Shown: positions 19,922-30,513, counted from the first letter of the stretch. The stretch is 64,000 nucleotides of DNA from Luteitalea pratensis (GCF_001618865.1 NZ_CP015136.1:6421001-6485000); one strand, 5' to 3'. The notes: generated by a model from the letters alone, not told the origin. A program made the numbers and translations.

Positions 19922-21955
19922 TTACTGATACCCCCACTCGCCTATGACCACGCCAAGCACGCGTGCGTCGCCGGGAGCGGACCAGGTCGGCGTGACGCGC
20001 AGGCGGATGGCATGCCATCCCCGGGCCGGTTGCGGAGGCAGATGATAGTCGAGCATGATCCACGGCCCCGACGGCAGTTGCTGCAGGTCGGCCGGACGAT
20101 CGTCCACCGTCACGTCGAGGCGCTGGATCTGCGGAGACAGGTTGCGGATGGGGATGCGCACACGCCGCGCGTTCTTGGGTACGTAGAGCACCGCGTCGCC
20201 CGTGCTCCAGCGGTACGTCTCTCCACGCGAGCCCACCTGATCGGCGTGCAGCCCTTCGTGCGGCGGCGTCACCATCACGGCCTGTGTACCGATCCAGCCG
20301 GTGCGAAGCGGCCAACTGACGATCGTTGCCAGGAGCACGAGGCCGGCGACCAGACGCCACGCCCGCGGTGGCGGTGGCGCGCCGAGCGTGGCAACCGCGG
20401 CGCAGATCGTGCCCACCACGACGTCTTCGCGCAAGAGGATGCGATCGCCCGTCAGCATCGTCAGGGTGTAGCCCACGAGGCCGCCAACGACGCCCGCCAC
20501 CGGCCACGTCGCGACGTGGCGTGGCACGAGATTGCCCGGAACCCGCACGCCGAACACGACGGCGGCCATCATCAGCAGGAATGCCGCCAGGCCGAGGAGG
20601 CCGAGTTCGCTCGTGACCAGCAGGTAGGTATTGTGCGGCGACAGGTGGGCGTCGTGCGGCAATGTCTCGATGCCGAGTTTCGCGCGCAGCCGCTCGAAGT
20701 CCCGTGGCGCCGCCCCCAGACCCTGCCCGACGAGCGGATGTTCCCCGATCATGGCGATTGCCACCCGCCACACCGCAATGCGCCCCTTGGCGATGGCCTC
20801 GGGAGGCTGGCGCAGGTTGAAGGTGTAGAGCCATGTGTGCAGGTAGGTCGTCTGCTGCTCGTGACGCACGTTGAGTAGGGTGCCGATGGTGATCAGGCCG
20901 AGAAGCGTCACCAGGAGCAGGATCGCCGTTGCACGCACGGCACGCCGGAAGTGCCGGCGTACCAGCGGGACCGGATCGATCTCGTCGAGACCGGCACGCA
21001 GCGCCACCATCGCCATGGCGAGCAGGCCTGCCGCGAGGGATGCCAGGCCGGCACGCCCCGCCGTCATCACCATCGCCATGAGCACGAGACCGGTACCGGC
21101 GCTCCATGACGCGCGTCGCCACCCCGCCGATCGCATCGCCAGTCCCGCGAGCACGGGACCGACCAGCGCGTAGAACGCGGCCAGGGCATTCGGGTCGGTG
21201 TACGTGGCGTTGATGCGAAGGATGCCGGCGTCGAACACGAGCCACGCCGTCTGCAGCCCGAGCCCCGTCCTTGCCTGCCACAAGCCGAAGAGCGCCGTCA
21301 GGATCGCCGCAGTCGCCGCAGCGCGCAGTATTCGCTCCCGCGTGGCGCGCGTGGCCGCCCACCCGACGATGAGCGCGCAGGCGAGCCCGTCCACCAGCAC
21401 CGTCCAGGTCGGCAGCGCGCCCGACTCGAGCAGGTGATCGCCCTCGAAGATGTATGAGGGCACACGGGCACGAACCAGTCGCCCCACGTGCTGGAGGTCG
21501 GCTCCCCGCCACGGCTCGGGCGTGAGGGCCACGAGCAGCGATACCGTGGCGACGCCGACGACGACCGCCCAGCCCGACGCCATGCTGTTGCGTACGCCGC
21601 GCTGCCCGAGCAGGCGCCGCGCCATCCAGGGAATGGCCTGCGTGGCGACCACGAGGTGAACCACGCCGGGCGGCACGGCTGGCACCAGCGACGGCCAGAC
21701 TGGCAGTAGCGGCACGACGCCGATCAACACCGCCGGTGACCACGCGGGGCGCACGACCGCGATCGCGACCAGTAAGAGCAGCACGATCCGCACCGTGCCC
21801 GGAACAGCCGGCGAGACGAGGATCGACCAGCCCGGTCCTGCCAGGTACGCTGCCAGCAGCGGCAGCAGGGCCAGGCGCCTGGCCGCCTCACCCCACACGC
21901 CAGTCGGGCCGTGATCGAGCGTGGGCAGGGGCGCGGCCGCGGCGGGCGGCGTCAA
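19922..21955 (-). CDS. O-antigen ligase/Wzy-like membrane protein
   Basis: 677 residues with 12 or more hydrophobic segments. The Wzy_C-type region is clear: a large periplasmic loop with GRIAVWRVAIAMI, EHPLVGQGLGAAP, then HLSPHNTYLLVTSELGLLGL, containing the conserved Arg and His of O-antigen ligases and polymerases. After the last helices a C-terminal beta-rich periplasmic domain of some 130 residues is added. It should transfer a lipid-linked glycan to lipid A-core or a related acceptor, or polymerise repeat units. The only start that fits is a TTG that overlaps the upstream stop (TTGA), so it is probably translated by coupling. It forms a small operon with the SurA-N-like gene. Confidence 0.8.
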   Translation of the reverse strand: MTPPAAAAPLPTLDHGPTGVWGEAARRLALLPLLAAYLAGPGWSILVSPAVPGTVRIVLLLLVAIAVVRPAWSPAVLIGVVPLLPVWPSLVPAVPPGVVHLVVATQAIPWMARRLLGQRGVRNSMASGWAVVVGVATVSLLVALTPEPWRGADLQHVGRLVRARVPSYIFEGDHLLESGALPTWTVLVDGLACALIVGWAATRATRERILRAAATAAILTALFGLWQARTGLGLQTAWLVFDAGILRINATYTDPNALAAFYALVGPVLAGLAMRSAGWRRASWSAGTGLVLMAMVMTAGRAGLASLAAGLLAMAMVALRAGLDEIDPVPLVRRHFRRAVRATAILLLVTLLGLITIGTLLNVRHEQQTTYLHTWLYTFNLRQPPEAIAKGRIAVWRVAIAMIGEHPLVGQGLGAAPRDFERLRAKLGIETLPHDAHLSPHNTYLLVTSELGLLGLAAFLLMMAAVVFGVRVPGNLVPRHVATWPVAGVVGGLVGYTLTMLTGDRILLREDVVVGTICAAVATLGAPPPPRAWRLVAGLVLLATIVSWPLRTGWIGTQAVMVTPPHEGLHADQVGSRGETYRWSTGDAVLYVPKNARRVRIPIRNLSPQIQRLDVTVDDRPADLQQLPSGPWIMLDYHLPPQPARGWHAIRLRVTPTWSAPGDARVLGVVIGEWGYQ

Positions 21956-22608
21956 CGCCCACCCGCGATCTGCACCGACGTGCGCTCGCGTATGCCGGCC
22001 AGCCAGTCGGCCACGAGCGCCGCCCGGCGAGCCTCCACGATCCGACGGCGTGCCTCACGCAGTTGGTCGGGGGAGGGCTCGCGGGCACCCTCGCGAACGG
22101 CGGCCGCCGCGACCTCGACGTCGGTGGGCTGTGCGGGTGCCGTGAAGCGCTGGTCGACGTACACCTCCATGCGCAGGTCGTCGGCCACCCACTCACGGGC
22201 CTCGAGCTCGGTGAGGCCGAGGGACTGGAGCGCGAGCGTGAACGCGCCGGGTCCGCCGGCCCGCTGACGGGCCCGGTCGAGCCGCTCCTCGACCAAGGCC
22301 GGCATGGGAGCGACGACCGCGAGGCGCTCGACCTCGATGTGCATCAGTTCACGGGTGACCAGGCGCTCCACGCCGTCGGCCGACGTCCCCCCGGCGGGCA
22401 CCGATCCGAGCAGGCGGGCCGCCTCGACGTCGCGCCATGTCAGGGCCTGTTCACCGACGATCGCGACGAGGCGATCAACGAGCACGGGCTGGGGCGGCGG
22501 CGGAGGGGCGAGCCTGCTCGCGCCAGCGGCGCCGGAGGTCAGCGCGGCCAGATATACTGTCGCGGCCGCGCGGCGGCCCCATCTCTCGATGAAACTGACG
22601 GTCGTCAT
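21952..22608 (-). CDS. Exported SurA N-terminal-like chaperone domain protein
   Basis: 218 residues. An export signal ([16 protein letters not shown]) and a Pro run are followed by [20 protein letters not shown], the classic start of the SurA N-terminal chaperone domain (V-D-x-I-V-A-x-V-x-x-x-x-I-T). The rest is helical ([30 protein letters not shown]), with no PPIase (rotamase) domain. It is likely a periplasmic holding chaperone for outer-membrane or secreted proteins. The ATG at 22606-22608 overlaps by 20 bases the divergent glycosyltransferase start at 22589, which is unusual, but no other start codon lies before the signal. Confidence 0.75.
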   Translation of the reverse strand: MTTVSFIERWGRRAAATVYLAALTSGAAGASRLAPPPPPQPVLVDRLVAIVGEQALTWRDVEAARLLGSVPAGGTSADGVERLVTRELMHIEVERLAVVAPMPALVEERLDRARQRAGGPGAFTLALQSLGLTELEAREWVADDLRMEVYVDQRFTAPAQPTDVEVAAAAVREGAREPSPDQLREARRRIVEARRAALVADWLAGIRERTSVQIAGGR

Positions 22609-23275
22609 TCCGGTCTACAACGAGGCCCACACGCTGCTGCACCTGATCGATCGGGTACAGGAAGTGGACGTGGACAAGGACATCATCCTCGTGGACGACT
22701 GCTCCACGGACGGCACGCGTAACCTGCTGCGTTCGACGACTTTCCCCGCCAACGTCCGCGTTTTGTACCACGAACGCAACCAGGGCAAGGGCGCCGCGCT
22801 CCGCACCGGCTTCGCGGCCGCCACCGGCGATGTCGTGCTGATCCAGGACGCCGACCTCGAGTACGACCCGCGTGAGTACTTGAAGCTGCTCGAGCCGATC
22901 GCGGAAGGCCGCGCCGACGTGGTCTTCGGCTCGAGGTTCGCGGGCGGCGAGACCCATCGCGTGCTGTACTTCTGGCACTTCATGGGCAACAAGTTCCTCA
23001 CCCTCTGCTCCAACGCGTTCACCAACCTCAACCTCACCGACATGGAGACCTGCTACAAGGTCTTCCGCCGCGAGGTGCTGCAGCAGATCACCGTCGAGGA
23101 GAACCGCTTCGGGTTCGAGCCCGAAATCACCGCGAAGATCGCGAAGCTGCGGGTCCGCATCTACGAGGTCGGCATCTCCTACGATGGCCGGACCTACGAA
23201 GAGGGCAAGAAGATCGGCTGGAAGGACGGCGTCCGGGCACTCTGGTGCATCGTCAAGTACAACTGGTTCCGCTGA
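22589..23275 (+). CDS. Family-2 glycosyltransferase (polyprenyl-phosphate sugar synthase type)
   Basis: 228 residues, no membrane anchor. It begins [12 protein letters not shown], the standard GT2 start, and continues with VDDCSTDGT (nucleotide-sugar binding), [12 protein letters not shown] (the DxD-type metal site), FGSRFAGGE and [12 protein letters not shown], the pattern of dolichol-phosphate mannosyltransferase/DpmI-like enzymes. It should transfer a sugar from a nucleotide sugar to a polyprenyl phosphate on the cytoplasmic face, feeding envelope glycan assembly such as the ligase-like protein encoded nearby. The sugar is unknown. There is no visible Shine-Dalgarno sequence, and the start overlaps the divergent gene. 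Confidence 0.9.
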   Translation: MKLTVVIPVYNEAHTLLHLIDRVQEVDVDKDIILVDDCSTDGTRNLLRSTTFPANVRVLYHERNQGKGAALRTGFAAATGDVVLIQDADLEYDPREYLKLLEPIAEGRADVVFGSRFAGGETHRVLYFWHFMGNKFLTLCSNAFTNLNLTDMETCYKVFRREVLQQITVEENRFGFEPEITAKIAKLRVRIYEVGISYDGRTYEEGKKIGWKDGVRALWCIVKYNWFR

Positions 23276-23338
23276 ATCGCGACTCCATACGTTCGGCCTT
23301 CGTCATTCGGCCGTCGGCCTTCGAGCTTGGTCCTTCAG

Positions 23339-23387
23339 CGTTCGGCGTTCAACGTTCAACGTTCGGCGTTCAACGTTCGGCGTTCGT
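23339..23387. repeat. 7-bp tandem array (cgttcgg/cgttcaa)
   Basis: Seven consecutive heptamers alternate between cgttcgg and cgttcaa, ending in cgttcgt. Degenerate copies (gttcggc, attcggc) extend left to about 23300. The array fills the gap between the stops of two convergent genes. Confidence 0.88.
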
Positions 23388-23398
23388 CAGTGGGCTCC

Positions 23399-26353
23399 CT
23401 AGAACGCTTGTCCCACCGTGATGTGTAACGCCGTTCTCCCTTCCTTCGTGCCGTTGGCAAACGTCAGCCTGTTCATCTTGAACCCCAGGTCGACGCGAAT
23501 CGGGCCGATCGGCGACAGGTAGCGCACGCCGAAGCCGGCCGCCCCGCGGATCTCCGCGATGTCGAGATTGGAGACGCGCTGGAACACGTTGCCCGCGTCG
23601 ACGAACCCCGCCGCGATCAGGCCCTTCCATACCGGCACGCGCACTTCGGTGTTGAAGATCAGCAGGCCGTTGCCACCCGTCGGCAGGCCGTTCCGATCCA
23701 GCGTGGCGGGCTCGCCGAGCCGGTCCTGCGCAAAGCCGCGCACGGTGTTGTCACCGCCGGCGAAGAACCGTTCCGCCGCCGGCAGGTCGGTCACGACATC
23801 GACGAGCGGTTGGCCATCGGGCCCATACAGCGGTTGACCGTCATCGCCGAGTCGGACGATCTCTCGTGGCAACCCGCGCGCGAGACCGACCCTGGCGCCG
23901 CCAGCGATGACGATGCGACGAGGACCCGCCAGGCGCCGGTACAGGAATCCCTGCAGCAGGGTCTTGCCGAAGCCTACCTCGGAGCCGATCGCGCGTCCGG
24001 CGAGTTCACCATCGACGGCGACGAACGTGCCCTTGCCAGGGTCCAGTGGGTCATCGCGGGTGTCGCGAATCACCGAGTTGGTGACCGACGAGATCCGCAC
24101 CTGCGGGAACAGGCGGTCGACATTGAGCTGATCCTCGAGGGCGATACGTGCATCGAAGATGTCGGTGCGGCCAAACCCGTACCGCGCCACGAAGGTGAGG
24201 TGCTCGCCGAACAGCCGCGACCAATCCACGCGTGCCTGCTGTCTCCGGAAACTGAAACTCGACCGAACCGCCTGTTCCACGAACGCCGCGATGTCCAGGT
24301 TGGCGCTGTCCAGGAAAGCGCGCGGCTCGCGCCACGCGCCCAGCACGCGGTACTCGTTGAGCGCGAGGCCGCTGCCGTCGCGTTCGGGATCGTTCGGGAA
24401 GTCCCGTGGCCGCACGCTGGCCCGTACGAAAAGACTGACGGCGCGGTTCTTCCCCCACAGGTTGCGTCGTCCCGCCTCGAAGAACCCTCGCGCTGCGAAC
24501 TCGAAGTTCTCCTCGACGGCGCCGGTGTCGCCGACTGAACGCAGGCGTTGCCCGCCCTGCAGCCCCGCGCCGTACCCCACCGTGGTGACCGGCGCTTCCT
24601 CGACCGTGATGACGACGTCGCGCGAGCCGGCGTTGGCCTGACCCATGTCGACAATCCGGACGCTGCGGAAGAGGCCCAGGGCCGTGAGGCGCCGCTGGCT
24701 CTCGAACACCCGACTCAGACCGTAGGGTTGCCCCCCGACGATGCGAAGTTCGCGACGGATGGTGTCCTCGCTGGTGCGGACGTTGCCGACCACGAGGATG
24801 CGATCGACGATCGTCTGACGCCCCTCGACGAGGACGAACGTCACGCCGATGGCACCGGTAGCGGCACCGTTGTCCAGTCGCGCCTCGATTTGCGCCTGGC
24901 GATATCCCTCGTCCAGGTAACGGCGCAGTACGGCTTCGCGGCTCGCCACGACCGCGGCGGACGAAAAGGGCTGGCCGGGCGACAGCGTCAGCGCCGTCCG
25001 CAACGCGGCCTCGTCGAGCGCCTGCACGCCCTCGAACGTGATGCGTGAGACCGTTGCACGCGTGCCCTCGGTGACCCGAAGGCGAATCTCCAGGTCACCC
25101 GGCACGTCAGGTGAGAGCGAGGGCGCACTCACGTCGACGAGTGCCTGCTCGACGCGCACCGCCGGAAAGCCGCTGTTCTGGTACAGCTGCGTGATCGACG
25201 CGATGCCCGCCGCCAGTACCGACGGCACGAACGGATCATCGGGTTGGATCGCGACGCGCTGGCGAAGGGACGCCTCGGGCAGCGCCTGTGCGCCGCCGAT
25301 CAGCACCGACCGGACGCGGTACACGCGGCCGCGCGCGATCGTGAACACGACTTCCAGGCCGGTCGCCGTCTGCCGCCGCGAGTAGGAGACACGCGCACGC
25401 CAGTAGCCCCGCTCCTGCAACCACTCGGTGATGCGGTTGCGCGAGTCTTCCAGCAGGTCCTCGTCCACGCTCGCCTCTTCGCGTACGGGCACGAGCTCGC
25501 GCCGCGCCGCCTCCGGCAGCGAGTCGCCTTCGAAGGTGAGCACCACCAGGGGGCCGCGCGTGACATCCACGGTGAGGTCGATCGCCGTCGATGCCTGACC
25601 CGGCTCGGGCGTGGTGCGCACCACCGCTTCGTAGTAGCCCGACGCACGCAGGCGAGACGTGTACCGCCGCACCGCCTCGTCCATGGCATCACGGTCGTAC
25701 GGCATGCCCGACGTGAACCCCAGCGCCCGGATCGCCGCGGCCTGCTCGGGGGCCGGGATACCGGTGATGGCGAGGCGCGCCACCTGCCAACGCGTGCCTG
25801 GATCACCCGTGACGACGAGCGTCACGATCTCGCGGCGGCTGGTGGGATCCAGGCGCGTGCCGATCTGCGGGCGCAGGTAACCGCGGGCGCCGAGCACGTC
25901 CTGCACGGCGGCCACGGCGTCGCCGGTTTCCGAGATGAGTGCGGCGCTCCCGATGCGCTCACGAATGGCCCGCAGGATGGCCGTGTCGAACGGTTTCAGT
26001 GCGCCCTCGACTCGAACGTCTTCAATCCGCTGCGCCGACGTGAGCTGGACGATGACCGCCACGCCGCCGGGCGCGGGTTCGGCGAGGAGATCGACGGTCG
26101 CGAACCGTTGCAAGTGGACGAGATGCTCGATCGACGAGCGGACCTGTGATGGATCCAGGGGACGCCCGACGACGACGTCCAGCAGCGCCGGGAGCGACGG
26201 ATCTGGCGACCGTACACCGTCCACTTCGACGCGGATCGCCGTCACGGGCTGCCCTCGCACATCGGCCACCTGCGTCGTCGCCGGCTGCGCGGACAGCGCC
26301 GCGCACGCGCAAAGCGAGAGGATCACGACCAGGCCGCCCACCGTGGTCCGCAT
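23399..26353 (-). CDS. Omp85-family outer-membrane assembly protein (TamA/BamA-type)
   Basis: 984 residues. A signal peptide (GGLVVILSLCACAALSAQ) is followed by a long periplasmic part of about 550 residues holding multiple POTRA repeats (recognisable as units like LDPSQVRSSIEHL, YDRDAMDEAVRRY, ETIRRELR-type segments), more than the three of proteobacterial TamA. The roughly 400-residue barrel contains the L6 motif VRGF (in GGDNTVRGFAQ) and ends in aromatic Phe. It inserts or exports outer-membrane proteins. It follows TamB with a one-base TGATG stop/start overlap, so it is the partner TamA. Function as the essential BamA cannot be excluded, because POTRA number and length are BamA-like. Confidence 0.92.
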   Translation of the reverse strand: MRTTVGGLVVILSLCACAALSAQPATTQVADVRGQPVTAIRVEVDGVRSPDPSLPALLDVVVGRPLDPSQVRSSIEHLVHLQRFATVDLLAEPAPGGVAVIVQLTSAQRIEDVRVEGALKPFDTAILRAIRERIGSAALISETGDAVAAVQDVLGARGYLRPQIGTRLDPTSRREIVTLVVTGDPGTRWQVARLAITGIPAPEQAAAIRALGFTSGMPYDRDAMDEAVRRYTSRLRASGYYEAVVRTTPEPGQASTAIDLTVDVTRGPLVVLTFEGDSLPEAARRELVPVREEASVDEDLLEDSRNRITEWLQERGYWRARVSYSRRQTATGLEVVFTIARGRVYRVRSVLIGGAQALPEASLRQRVAIQPDDPFVPSVLAAGIASITQLYQNSGFPAVRVEQALVDVSAPSLSPDVPGDLEIRLRVTEGTRATVSRITFEGVQALDEAALRTALTLSPGQPFSSAAVVASREAVLRRYLDEGYRQAQIEARLDNGAATGAIGVTFVLVEGRQTIVDRILVVGNVRTSEDTIRRELRIVGGQPYGLSRVFESQRRLTALGLFRSVRIVDMGQANAGSRDVVITVEEAPVTTVGYGAGLQGGQRLRSVGDTGAVEENFEFAARGFFEAGRRNLWGKNRAVSLFVRASVRPRDFPNDPERDGSGLALNEYRVLGAWREPRAFLDSANLDIAAFVEQAVRSSFSFRRQQARVDWSRLFGEHLTFVARYGFGRTDIFDARIALEDQLNVDRLFPQVRISSVTNSVIRDTRDDPLDPGKGTFVAVDGELAGRAIGSEVGFGKTLLQGFLYRRLAGPRRIVIAGGARVGLARGLPREIVRLGDDGQPLYGPDGQPLVDVVTDLPAAERFFAGGDNTVRGFAQDRLGEPATLDRNGLPTGGNGLLIFNTEVRVPVWKGLIAAGFVDAGNVFQRVSNLDIAEIRGAAGFGVRYLSPIGPIRVDLGFKMNRLTFANGTKEGRTALHITVGQAF

Positions 26354-29300
26354 CAGAACACGTGCCGGACGCGGACGTCGATCGCGTAGGTGTCGTCCTC
26401 GTTCTGCGACACGATCCACGACAGGCGATCGTTCTGCGTGAACTCGAGGAGGATCAGCTGGTCGCGCTGCTCCGACGTGAGCAGCTGCGCGAAGGTCAGG
26501 TAGAGCCGCTCGCTGATGCGCTTGCCGATGGTCAGGCGCGCCCCCGGGCTCAGGCGCGACGACTGCTGGCCGATGTTGACGAGCGATGGCGTGATCTGCA
26601 CGGAGTCGACTCCGAGCGCCTGCTCTGCGACGCGGCTGACGTTCTCCGAGATGGGGCTTGCAAGGAGCCTCGCGGCCCGCGCGGCGATGAGGTCCTGCTC
26701 GGTCTGGTTGGGCGCGCGCAGCGCCCGCAGCTCCGCATTGACCGGATCGCGCACGTCGCCGAAGAGCAGCGCCATGATGTCGACGGCGTTGAGAGGCGGA
26801 TCGGAAGACAGGTCGAACACGAAACGGTCCGGCGTGCCGGAGACCCTGAAAGTGACGTTGTAGATCTGGCCCGGGACCTGCGCCCGCGTCTCGGCCTCGA
26901 TGTCGAAGAAGGGCTCGATGCGCGTCGGGTTGGAGAAGTCGATCACACCGCGCCGCACGTTGTATCGCTTGCCTTCGAAGAACACCTCGCCGCGCTCCAC
27001 CTCTGCACGCCCGAACAGCTGCGGGCGATCGTACGTGCCTCGCAGCGTGAGGTCAGCACTCGAGACGAGGCGCGCGGTGTTGTTCTCGATCCGCAATGTC
27101 GACGGCGCTGTCACCCGCAGGTCGTACCGCAACGGATAGCTCGCCGCGGTCGTGGCTGCCGCCGTGGTCGTCAGGCCACCTGCGGCCAGTCCGAAGACGC
27201 CTGTGCCGCTCGTGTCGATGGAGCGCGTCAGGACGGCATCGCGCACGTTCACGGTGCCGCTCAGCGTCGGCTGGGCAAGGGGCCCACGCAGCGCCAGTTG
27301 CGCGTCGATGATGGACCGGAAGCCTTCCGGATACCGGATGCGCATTTCGTAGCCCGTCGCGGTCACGTTGAACTCGCTCGGGCTGACACCCGTGAACGTG
27401 ACCCGCCCGCCGAATCGCACCGGACCGCCCCCGAGTCGTGCGGTCACACCTTCGAGCGAGGCGCCGCCGGTATCGAAGTGCACGGTGCCGTTGATGGCCT
27501 CGAGCGAGTGCGGGAGGCCGGCATAGCGGAGACGCCCGTCGCTGATCAGCGCGCTGCCTCCGACGACCGGCGACCGCCATGGACCGCTGATCTCGGCCGA
27601 CACCTCCGCGCCGCCAGACGCCCGCACGTCCGACAGGAAGCCCTGCAACAGGCCGAGATTGGCGTCGCCGAGCATGCGGATGCTCATTCGCTCGGTCCCG
27701 AGATCGAGGTCGCCCACCACGTCGAGCCTGGTGCCCTCACCAATCAGCCGCATGCGATCGATCTGCAGTCGATCCTGGCCGAGCGCCAGGCGGACCGGCC
27801 CGTCGTTGCGAATCTGGTAGTCGATGAGCCGCAGGCGCACCGCGTCGAGGCGCAGATCGCCCTTGAGGCGCGCCGAATCGTTGAACGGCCCGACCACGTG
27901 CAGCATGCCGGAACCGACCATCGACGTGAACGGCGAGAAGGTCGGACTGAACACGCGGATGTACGGATCGAGGGACGTGTCGACGAAGGTCAGCGTGATG
28001 TCGCTGTCGGCGTCGTCATCGAACGGCATGCGGCCGGTGCCCGAGACCGCCAGGCGAGACGACGCCATTTCGAGCGCGTCGATGTACATCTGCCGATCGC
28101 GAATCGACAGTTGCGCGGTGACCTGGCCGATGCCCTCGTCGCCGACGTACAGGTCGTCGATCGACGCGCGCACGTCGTAGCGCGGTGCCTGGAACGTCGC
28201 GTCGCCTTCCGCCACCATGCGCAGCCTGCCCGTGAGGGGCACGCCTTCCCACGTGAGGGCATGGACGCTGGCCACGGGGATGCCCTGGCCCTCCACCTTG
28301 AACCGATACGTGCCGGCCCAGGCGACGTAGGCAGTTCCGTTCACATGGCCGGCGGACTTGGTGATGACGATGTCGTCGAGGAACACCCCGAGGCCATCGA
28401 AACGAAGCGCGGACGTGGCGGTGTCGAAGGACTCGTCGTAGCCGACGCCGTTCTCTATCCGCAGCCGTCCGAACCCCATCGGCCCGCGGTAATCACCCTG
28501 CAGCTGGAAATCGCCCGAGAGCGGGCCGTCGACCGGATAGTCGTCGAGGACGAACGCATGCCGCAGGTCGCGCAGCGGCCAGCCGGACATCTGGATGCGG
28601 GCGCGAATCTCCTCGCCGCCATCGCGCCTCGGGAAGCCGAGCGAGAAGCGGCCCTGTACGCGCATGCGGGCATCGCCACTGTCGATTTCGGCATCGGCAA
28701 TGTCGACATAGCTGTTCTCGACGACCAGCGAGGTGCGGGCAGTCCCCCAGTTCACGTCCCAGCCGCGCAGGTTGCGGCCGGCGAATTGCCCTTCGATGTG
28801 CGGGGCCCGGAAGCGACCGGTCATCGTGCCGTCGAACGTGCCCGAGCCGCCGACGACGACAGGACGGGTGCGCGCACCGGCGGCGGTCATGATGCCGGCC
28901 AGCAGCTTGTCGCTCTCCTGCCAGTCGCGGCTGGTCACGTGGAAGTCGAAGTTCGATGACTCGAGGGCCTCGGTGCGGCCGCTGAACTCGACGTAGGTCT
29001 CGGGCGTGGCCGCGTAGCTGCGTGCGACGTCGATGCGGCCACCCTCGTAGCGGTAGTGCAGGTCGGCGACGATCGGCAGCCGCCCGAGCGGCGCATCCCT
29101 GTCGATCAGCGGCGTGGGCAGTGGCGGTGCACCGGTCAGGTCGATCAGCTCGCGCCCCTGCATGCGCTGGCCGTCCGGTGCGTTGACCACGACCTCGCCA
29201 TCGCCTGTGCGCAGGTCGAACCGCCCCGACGGGAAGTCCAGCAGGTGCCGGCCGTCGGCCCGCCCGGCGACCTCCATGCCCTCGAGCCCGATGACGCGTG

Positions 29301-30513
29301 ACACCGCGGCGACGTCCACGCCCGTGTAGCGGGCGTCGAGGCGCTGATGCGCCGGTGTCGGCGCACCAAGCGGCGCGAACTTGTAATTGAGGTCGAGCTG
29401 CCCTCCGGCAAACGCCATGCGCGATTCGATGACCTCGAACTTGTCGCGCGTCCAGAGCAGCGATCCACGGACGTCGTCGAAGTCGAATCGGGTCAGCCGG
29501 GTGCGTGCGCTCTGGAAGCGGCCCCTCAGCTCACGGAATCCCTTCCCGAGGGCGAAGCGGCCCGAGAACTGCCCGGTGCCCTGCAGGAGGAAGTCCCGGT
29601 TGGCGAAGAAGAGCGCGCGCATCCGCGCGAAGTCGATCGTCGATCGCTCGACGTCGTACACCTGCTCGGGCCAGTTGGCGACGTTGACGTTGCCCCGAAT
29701 CCGCGATGTCGAGCCGTCGGCCTGCAGGTCGATGCGCGGTAGCAGGACCCGGCCACCGTCGATGACGAACCCCGTCTGCATGTGTGCCCACATGGGTTCG
29801 TACTTCATGATCGCGATCACGCCGTCGCGGAACTTCGCGGTACCCCGGTACTTGTCGCTCTTCGCGATGCTGAGCTCGAGGTTGCGCGCGTCGACGCTCC
29901 ACGGCATGCCGTAATCGGTGTAGTGAACGCGTCCGCGCGTGCCCGTGAACTGGCGCACGGTGGTCACGAACCGCTTCTTGCCGCCGGACTGAGGGAGGGT
30001 GAGCTTCGGGAAGTTGTGCCGACCGCCGGGAAACTGCTCGATCGTCATCGTCCAGTCGCTCATCGAGACGTCCTGGATCACGAGCTCACCGAACACGATC
30101 GACCACCAGGGCATCCCGATCGTGATCCGTTCGGCGACGAAGAACGGCGCGTCGGACGGCGTCAAGCCGTCGATGCGCAGCCGCTCGACGATGAATTGGC
30201 CACGCAGGAGGCGAACCGACAACCCGCCGATATGCAGTGGGCGTTGCAGGCGCTTGCTGCCTTCACGCTCGGCGAGTCCACGCAGGCTGGGCCCGAGGTC
30301 GATCGCAAGCACCGACACGAGCGCTGCCGCGACCGTCGCGATGAGGAGCGCGGAGGCCCGCTTGCTCAGGTGCAATGCGAGGCGCCGCTTGCGGCCCCGT
30401 ACTCGGGGGCTCGGACGCGGCGACGTGCTCGTGTCGCCGGGCGCCGGGGCCTCGTCAGGGACCGGCGGCTCCGGATCGGGTGGCGTGCTGGTCGGCTCGT
30501 CGGGCACGCTCAC
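26353..30513 (-). CDS. tamB: TamB-type translocation/assembly module, inner-membrane component
   Basis: 1,386 residues. A Pro-rich cytoplasmic tail leads to one membrane anchor (about residues 54-72, LLIATVAAALVSVLAI), then AsmA-like N-terminal strands (FVAERITIGMPWWS) and a very long beta-helical body. The C-terminal DUF490/TamB domain has RRGVIDFSNPTRIEPFFDIEA-like sequence (partly quoted) and LNAVDIMALLFG. TamB-type proteins bridge the periplasm and are now linked to phospholipid transport as well as Omp assembly. Translation starts at a GTG overlapping the stop of the biotinyl-domain gene (GTGA). The next gene is its Omp85 partner. Confidence 0.93.
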   Translation of the reverse strand: MSVPDEPTSTPPDPEPPVPDEAPAPGDTSTSPRPSPRVRGRKRRLALHLSKRASALLIATVAAALVSVLAIDLGPSLRGLAEREGSKRLQRPLHIGGLSVRLLRGQFIVERLRIDGLTPSDAPFFVAERITIGMPWWSIVFGELVIQDVSMSDWTMTIEQFPGGRHNFPKLTLPQSGGKKRFVTTVRQFTGTRGRVHYTDYGMPWSVDARNLELSIAKSDKYRGTAKFRDGVIAIMKYEPMWAHMQTGFVIDGGRVLLPRIDLQADGSTSRIRGNVNVANWPEQVYDVERSTIDFARMRALFFANRDFLLQGTGQFSGRFALGKGFRELRGRFQSARTRLTRFDFDDVRGSLLWTRDKFEVIESRMAFAGGQLDLNYKFAPLGAPTPAHQRLDARYTGVDVAAVSRVIGLEGMEVAGRADGRHLLDFPSGRFDLRTGDGEVVVNAPDGQRMQGRELIDLTGAPPLPTPLIDRDAPLGRLPIVADLHYRYEGGRIDVARSYAATPETYVEFSGRTEALESSNFDFHVTSRDWQESDKLLAGIMTAAGARTRPVVVGGSGTFDGTMTGRFRAPHIEGQFAGRNLRGWDVNWGTARTSLVVENSYVDIADAEIDSGDARMRVQGRFSLGFPRRDGGEEIRARIQMSGWPLRDLRHAFVLDDYPVDGPLSGDFQLQGDYRGPMGFGRLRIENGVGYDESFDTATSALRFDGLGVFLDDIVITKSAGHVNGTAYVAWAGTYRFKVEGQGIPVASVHALTWEGVPLTGRLRMVAEGDATFQAPRYDVRASIDDLYVGDEGIGQVTAQLSIRDRQMYIDALEMASSRLAVSGTGRMPFDDDADSDITLTFVDTSLDPYIRVFSPTFSPFTSMVGSGMLHVVGPFNDSARLKGDLRLDAVRLRLIDYQIRNDGPVRLALGQDRLQIDRMRLIGEGTRLDVVGDLDLGTERMSIRMLGDANLGLLQGFLSDVRASGGAEVSAEISGPWRSPVVGGSALISDGRLRYAGLPHSLEAINGTVHFDTGGASLEGVTARLGGGPVRFGGRVTFTGVSPSEFNVTATGYEMRIRYPEGFRSIIDAQLALRGPLAQPTLSGTVNVRDAVLTRSIDTSGTGVFGLAAGGLTTTAAATTAASYPLRYDLRVTAPSTLRIENNTARLVSSADLTLRGTYDRPQLFGRAEVERGEVFFEGKRYNVRRGVIDFSNPTRIEPFFDIEAETRAQVPGQIYNVTFRVSGTPDRFVFDLSSDPPLNAVDIMALLFGDVRDPVNAELRALRAPNQTEQDLIAARAARLLASPISENVSRVAEQALGVDSVQITPSLVNIGQQSSRLSPGARLTIGKRISERLYLTFAQLLTSEQRDQLILLEFTQNDRLSWIVSQNEDDTYAIDVRVRHVF

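Noticed and set aside
26146-28959. A 937-codon open frame antisense to tamB
   Set aside because: High-GC shadow frame; the opposite strand has a clear TamB with conserved domains, and the frame's peptide is Arg/Ala/His-rich without any recognisable domain.
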